The notes under the pieces were generated by a model. The model searched no databases. It was not told where the DNA came from and saw only the letters and a list, made by a program, of their open reading frames with translations. 64,000 nt of DNA, taken from NCBI GenBank assembly GCA_963843255.1, contig CAWJJQ010000003.1, forward strand, positions 744,001-808,000. Reading direction: 5' to 3'. Source of the DNA: Bog-159 sp963843255. GTDB taxonomy: Bacteria; Acidobacteriota; Terriglobia; Bryobacterales; Bryobacteraceae. Of the stretch, positions 60,864 to 64,000 are shown one piece after another. Position 1 is the first letter of the stretch. Each line of letters starts with the position of its first letter. The position numbers and the translations under genes are program-made.

Positions 60864-62174
60864 TCAGCCGGCATATGCGGTTACCAGCATGATGATGGTG
60901 GCCAGCAGCATGACCCCGGCGCTTGTCCACCCCAACCAGCGAAGCAGAGGTCCGTTCCGGCGCTCTCCCATAACATCGGCTCTGCTGGTGAGCAGCACTA
61001 CCAGGATTAGTAGCGGCGGCGCCAGCGCTCCGTTGACTACCGCCGACCAAAAGAGCATCTTGACGGCGTTGAGACCCGCGTAGTCCAAGCCAAGGCCGAG
61101 CGCCATCGCGATCGCTATAACCGAATAGAACCCGTGAGCCAGCGGAGGGTGAACGTCCAGCGAGCCAACCCAATCGGCCGCCTCTGCGATGGCGTAAGCG
61201 CACGATCCGGCCAATACAGGGACCCCCAACATGCCTGCTCCGATCAAACCCAGGCTAAACAGCCAGTACGCGCCATCGCCCGCCAACGGACGCAGGGCCT
61301 CGGCGGCATCACGCGCGGTGGAGATGGTAGTCTTACCATGCGCGTGCAGCGTGGCGGCCGACGTAAGAATGATGAAGTACATCACCAGATTCGAAAAGAA
61401 CATGCCGGTGAGAACGTCGGTCCGGGAAACTCGTATTTCCCGATTGGTGGCGCCTTTACGCTGTTGTACGGTCGCGCGGCCCAAAGAGATGTCTTGCTCA
61501 ACCTCCTGCGCGGCCTGCCAGAAGAAGAGATAAGGCGAGATGGTCGTTCCCAGGATACCGACCAGCGTCGCCCAATACGCGCTGGTCCACTGCACGCTTG
61601 GAATCAGGGTAGCCCGCACTACGGCTCGCCAGTCCGGGTGCGCCAGGAATGCAGCGGCTATGTAGGCAAACAAGGCGAGCGTGAGCCACTTGAAGATGCG
61701 GGCGATGAGGCGATAACTCGTCCAGAACAGCAAGGCTACAATCAGGAGCGCATATGCGGGTGTCCAATACAGCGATCTGGCCCCGGTCAGAAGCGCCGTG
61801 ACCTCGCCCATGCCACCGAGATCCGCGGCGATGTTTACGACATTAGCGACTACGAGCAAGGCACAGGCGCTCCACAGGATCCATCGCGGATACCTCACCC
61901 GGATAACACCTGCCAACCCCAGGCCGGTGACCATACCCAGGCGGGCACACATAATTTGTATGGCCGCCATTAACGGGAAAGAGAAGATAGCGGTCCATAG
62001 GGGAGCATAACCGAACCCGGCTCCGGTGACCGAATACGTCGAGATGCCGGACGGGTCGTCGTCGGCAGCGCCGGTGATTAATCCGGGGCCAAGATTCGAG
62101 AAAAATCTGCGGAAACGGCCCTGCAGGACAAAGGCGCGCCGGGCGGCCTTGGCGCCAGGTGGACTCTGGCTCAA
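60864..62174 (-). CDS. Nramp-family divalent metal transporter
   Basis: 436 residues, about 11 membrane segments. The first helix has the metal site region LGPGLITGAADDDPSGISTYS (Asp in place of the usual DPGN, as in the divergent bacterial Nramp-related group). TM6 region reads YWATLVGILGTTISPYLFFWQAAQEVE, lacking the usual Met of Mn transporters, so specificity (Mg, Mn, Fe or other) is uncertain. It overlaps the upstream DUF2934 gene by ATGA. Confidence 0.85.
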   Translation of the reverse strand: MSQSPPGAKAARRAFVLQGRFRRFFSNLGPGLITGAADDDPSGISTYSVTGAGFGYAPLWTAIFSFPLMAAIQIMCARLGMVTGLGLAGVIRVRYPRWILWSACALLVVANVVNIAADLGGMGEVTALLTGARSLYWTPAYALLIVALLFWTSYRLIARIFKWLTLALFAYIAAAFLAHPDWRAVVRATLIPSVQWTSAYWATLVGILGTTISPYLFFWQAAQEVEQDISLGRATVQQRKGATNREIRVSRTDVLTGMFFSNLVMYFIILTSAATLHAHGKTTISTARDAAEALRPLAGDGAYWLFSLGLIGAGMLGVPVLAGSCAYAIAEAADWVGSLDVHPPLAHGFYSVIAIAMALGLGLDYAGLNAVKMLFWSAVVNGALAPPLLILVVLLTSRADVMGERRNGPLLRWLGWTSAGVMLLATIIMLVTAYAG

Positions 62175-62503
62175 TGCCGGGGCCGAAGGTCTTCAATAGC
62201 GCGCAGCCAATCTTCCTCCGGCGATCCGTCCGGACAGCCCCTATCTTGCCAAAGCTGATATGCCCGGGCGGCGATCTCCTGCTCGGTGGCCTCGTGTGCG
62301 ATGGCCTGTGCGCCATGCTCGTTCCGGCTTCCCTGATGCTCGCTCTGTGCGGACAAGTAAGCCGGATTGGAGTGCTCCAGGGACTGTCTGGAGCTTTCAT
62401 GTCCGGTCAGGTGATCCTCTTTTCCGTGATGCTCGGCGCCGCTGCGATGGGCGTGAGCGGCCAGGTCACGGTGTTCGGTAGCGATCTGTTGTGATTCGCG
62501 CAT
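62171..62503 (-). CDS. DUF2934 protein
   Basis: 110 residues. The first 65 are His/Glu/Ser-rich and probably disordered. The C-terminal domain reads EIAARAYQLWQDRGCPDGSPEEDWLRAIEDL, the DUF2934 signature. Small DUF2934 proteins are common near stress genes; function unknown. Start codon ATG 62503 lacks a clear ribosome site. Coupled to the Nramp gene. Confidence 0.75.
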   Translation of the reverse strand: MRESQQIATEHRDLAAHAHRSGAEHHGKEDHLTGHESSRQSLEHSNPAYLSAQSEHQGSRNEHGAQAIAHEATEQEIAARAYQLWQDRGCPDGSPEEDWLRAIEDLRPRH

Positions 62504-62658
62504 AACAAGAGCTTATGCACGTGTTGCGCCGTTAGTCGCGGTGGAAGCGGCCACGGGCCAGGATTAGGTATGATCCAGATCGGCAAAAGACGCAGTTCAA
62601 AAGTACAGTTTCTGCATGTCTCTCCGCGCCCCGCCTTCAAACAGCGTGTTTTTTTGCT

Positions 62659-62675
62659 CTGGGCCATCCCGTGCT
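62659..62675 (+). promoter_or_regulatory. Sigma-54-like promoter for second DksA/TraR gene
   Basis: CTGGGCCATCCCGTGCT: CTGG at -24, TGCT at -12. The predicted start near 62686 is 3 bases before the ATG at 62689, so the mRNA would be almost leaderless. Confidence 0.4.
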
Positions 62676-62688
62676 AGTAGGGCACGAA

Positions 62689-63075
62689 ATGACCACCGCA
62701 CCTATCGGGATAGAATCGTTCAAGCAGATCCTCGAAGTGAAACGGGCGGAGATCTCCGGCGCGCTACGAAGGCGGGATGGCATTGCCATTGAGAAGAGCG
62801 CGGACCAGATGGACGAGATTCAGTATGCGTCGGAGCGAGACTTGGCCATTCAAAATGTGGACCGTGACTTCGCCCTGCTGCGTCAGTTGCAGGCCGCACT
62901 CCGGCGGATTGCCGATGGCGCCTTCGGAACTTGCATAGATTGCGAAAGCGTGATCAGCCCCAATCGGCTGGCAGCCGTGCCCTGGGCGTCCCGCTGCATC
63001 GGCTGCCAGGAAGTTGCCGACCGAGAAAGGCACGAGCGAGGGGATGAGAGTGATACTCTCGCCAATGCTGCATGA
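62689..63075 (+). CDS. DksA/TraR-type zinc-finger protein, paralogue 2
   Basis: 128 residues from ATG 62689; a GTG at 62671 is possible but lies on the promoter-like site. An N-terminal coiled coil (FKQILEVKRAEISGALRRR) is followed by QYASERDLAIQNVDRD and the C4 finger (CIDCESVISPNRLAAVPWASRCIGC). Same family and context (sigma-54-like site) as 25415-25774. Confidence 0.87.
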   Translation: MTTAPIGIESFKQILEVKRAEISGALRRRDGIAIEKSADQMDEIQYASERDLAIQNVDRDFALLRQLQAALRRIADGAFGTCIDCESVISPNRLAAVPWASRCIGCQEVADRERHERGDESDTLANAA

Positions 63076-63448
63076 TCTTCTTTCGAAAACGACGCTCGCC
63101 ACCCGAACCACGGCGTTTCTGGGCGACTACTTGCCGCGCAAGTGCGGCATTGCCACGTTTACCTCCGGCCCGCTTGGGGCTGTAGCGGAGCAGAATCCCC
63201 AAAGCCTGTGCTTCGCCGTGCCGGTGGTGACCATGCTCCTCACAGTTTTCCCAAGCCGAATGCCGGCGAGGAGCACCACTCAACCCGCCTCGGAGGTCAT
63301 GATTGAGCGCGAACGCACGATCTTACAGGATGTTTACCGGGCCCAGCCGGCCAAGATCCGCCAGTTCATCGATCACGCCGTTGCCATGGATGAAGAGGAT
63401 CGGATCTCCCGAGCCCTGCGCGCGGACATGCGTCCACCCCAGGGGTGA
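63065..63448 (+). pseudogene. Fragment of the GT4 glycosyltransferase gene
   Basis: The start matches the N-terminus of 14886-17174 (FLGDYLPRKCGIATFTSG versus FVGDHLPRKCGIATFTSD). A large internal deletion follows, then MIERERTILQDVYRAQPAKI matches VMSERGRQMLQGIYQAPPAKI of the same protein, after which similarity ends. It keeps an open frame of 127 codons but lacks both substrate-binding domains. Overlaps the DksA-like stop. Confidence 0.75.
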
Positions 63449-63455
63449 CTTGCGC

Positions 63456-64000
63456 TCATGCGGGTTCGCGCCGGGGAGGCCGCGCCGCGCGCCGCGATAG
63501 GGCGTACGCCATCCAGGCGCCGCCCCGCAGCATTGCCAGAAACCCTCCGAAGAGGAACGTCGCCACCCTACCGCGCGGCTCCAGGCGGGAGTACACAGCG
63601 TTCATGACCCAGGCCGCGACCGTGTAGATCCTGGCCGCGCGCGCCAGCCCGATGCGGCTCCGCACAGGCCAGTCGTAGACCAGTTTCTCGATTGTGTAAT
63701 TGAAGAAGCCGGACATGTCGACTACGCGCTTGCCGTACAGCTCCCTGGCTGCCGGCGCCAGTTCGGCCCCATTCCGGGACGCCGCAATCACCGCCGCCGC
63801 TTCCCGGGCGTGCCGCAATGCGGCGGTCGCGCCGTTTGAGGTGATAGGGTCCACCAGCGACGCCGCCTCCCCCACGATCATCCAGTTGGCGCCGGCCACC
63901 TGCCCGAACGTGCGGCACGAAAACGTGATGGTTTTCGGCGGGCTATAACGCCGGTCGCGGACCAGGGGTTCAAAGCGCGGGAATTGCAGCAGCCGCCGCC
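63456..64000 (-). CDS. FAD-dependent oxidoreductase (partial)
   Basis: The frame is open to the window end, so the N-terminus is missing (about 181 codons seen). WMIVGEAASLVDPITSNGATAALRHARE is the second FAD-binding motif (GD/E-A-A---P--G-G) of geranylgeranyl reductases and flavin-dependent halogenases. The C-terminal part is helical with hydrophobic segments (VATFLFGGFLAMLRGGAWMAYAL). Substrate unknown; a flavin-dependent tailoring enzyme or reductase. Confidence 0.75.
   Translation of the reverse strand, partial: RRLLQFPRFEPLVRDRRYSPPKTITFSCRTFGQVAGANWMIVGEAASLVDPITSNGATAALRHAREAAAVIAASRNGAELAPAARELYGKRVVDMSGFFNYTIEKLVYDWPVRSRIGLARAARIYTVAAWVMNAVYSRLEPRGRVATFLFGGFLAMLRGGAWMAYALSRRAARPPRREPA

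Overview
The window looks like chromosomal DNA of a Gram-negative soil bacterium of the phylum Acidobacteriota, probably of the Solibacter/Bryobacter type. This is inferred from high GC, two VWFA proteins of the kind common in Acidobacteria, SYLF, DUF2934, CsbD, DUF3309 and YXWGXW-type stress proteins, many sigma-54 activators and histidine kinases, and outer-membrane proteins. No taxon marker gene is present, so the assignment is inference.

Layout. (1) 1-11098: remnant of a tailed prophage with replication genes, a small terminase-like gene, a tape measure gene, an excisionase-like gene and an integrase broken by three frameshifts, ending at tRNA-Ser(UGA). No capsid, portal or large terminase is present. 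A second decayed integrase (11237-11430) lies on the other side of the tRNA. (2) 11399-20797, minus strand: a tightly overlapping operon of malic enzyme, a small protein, a VWFA protein, a class D-like sortase, two glycosyltransferases and two GH130-type enzymes. Just upstream is a secreted protein ending in an LPxTA sorting signal (20875-21609). (3) 21974-28218: an envelope operon (membrane protein, outer-membrane protein, PLC-like protein, LolA-like protein), a DksA/TraR zinc-finger protein, an array of 94-bp repeats, a DUF3309 protein and an AI-2E-type permease. (4) 28394-38492: a PAS/sigma-54 activator, then a ten-gene plus-strand run from SYLF and OmpA proteins to groES-groEL. (5) 38736-47810: signalling genes, namely Crp/Fnr, response regulators, an RsbW-like ATPase, an NtrC-like activator, and a hybrid kinase with an RsbU-type phosphatase. 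(6) 47826-53110: VIT-type transporter, Gln/Ala-rich repeat protein, stress proteins, and a second LPxTA protein followed by a VWFA gene with an in-frame amber stop. (7) 53227-58201: response regulator, CheB-CheR-kinase fusion and a kinase. (8) 58362-64000: small stress proteins, a decayed oleate hydratase gene, an Nramp transporter, a second DksA-like protein, a glycosyltransferase fragment and a partial FAD enzyme.

Two possible systems tie these genes together. First, a TGACC-N6-GGTCA dyad recurs 60-115 bp upstream of sigma-54-like (-24/-12) promoters, three times centred between divergent promoter pairs. This suggests one enhancer-binding protein driving a local envelope-stress regulon that includes groESL and the LPxTA protein. 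Second, a sortase, two LPxTA substrates and two VWFA proteins suggest a Gram-negative sortase surface system duplicated within the window. A third feature is a ~95-100 bp palindromic repeat that sits in the leaders of small stress genes, directly before their ribosome binding sites.
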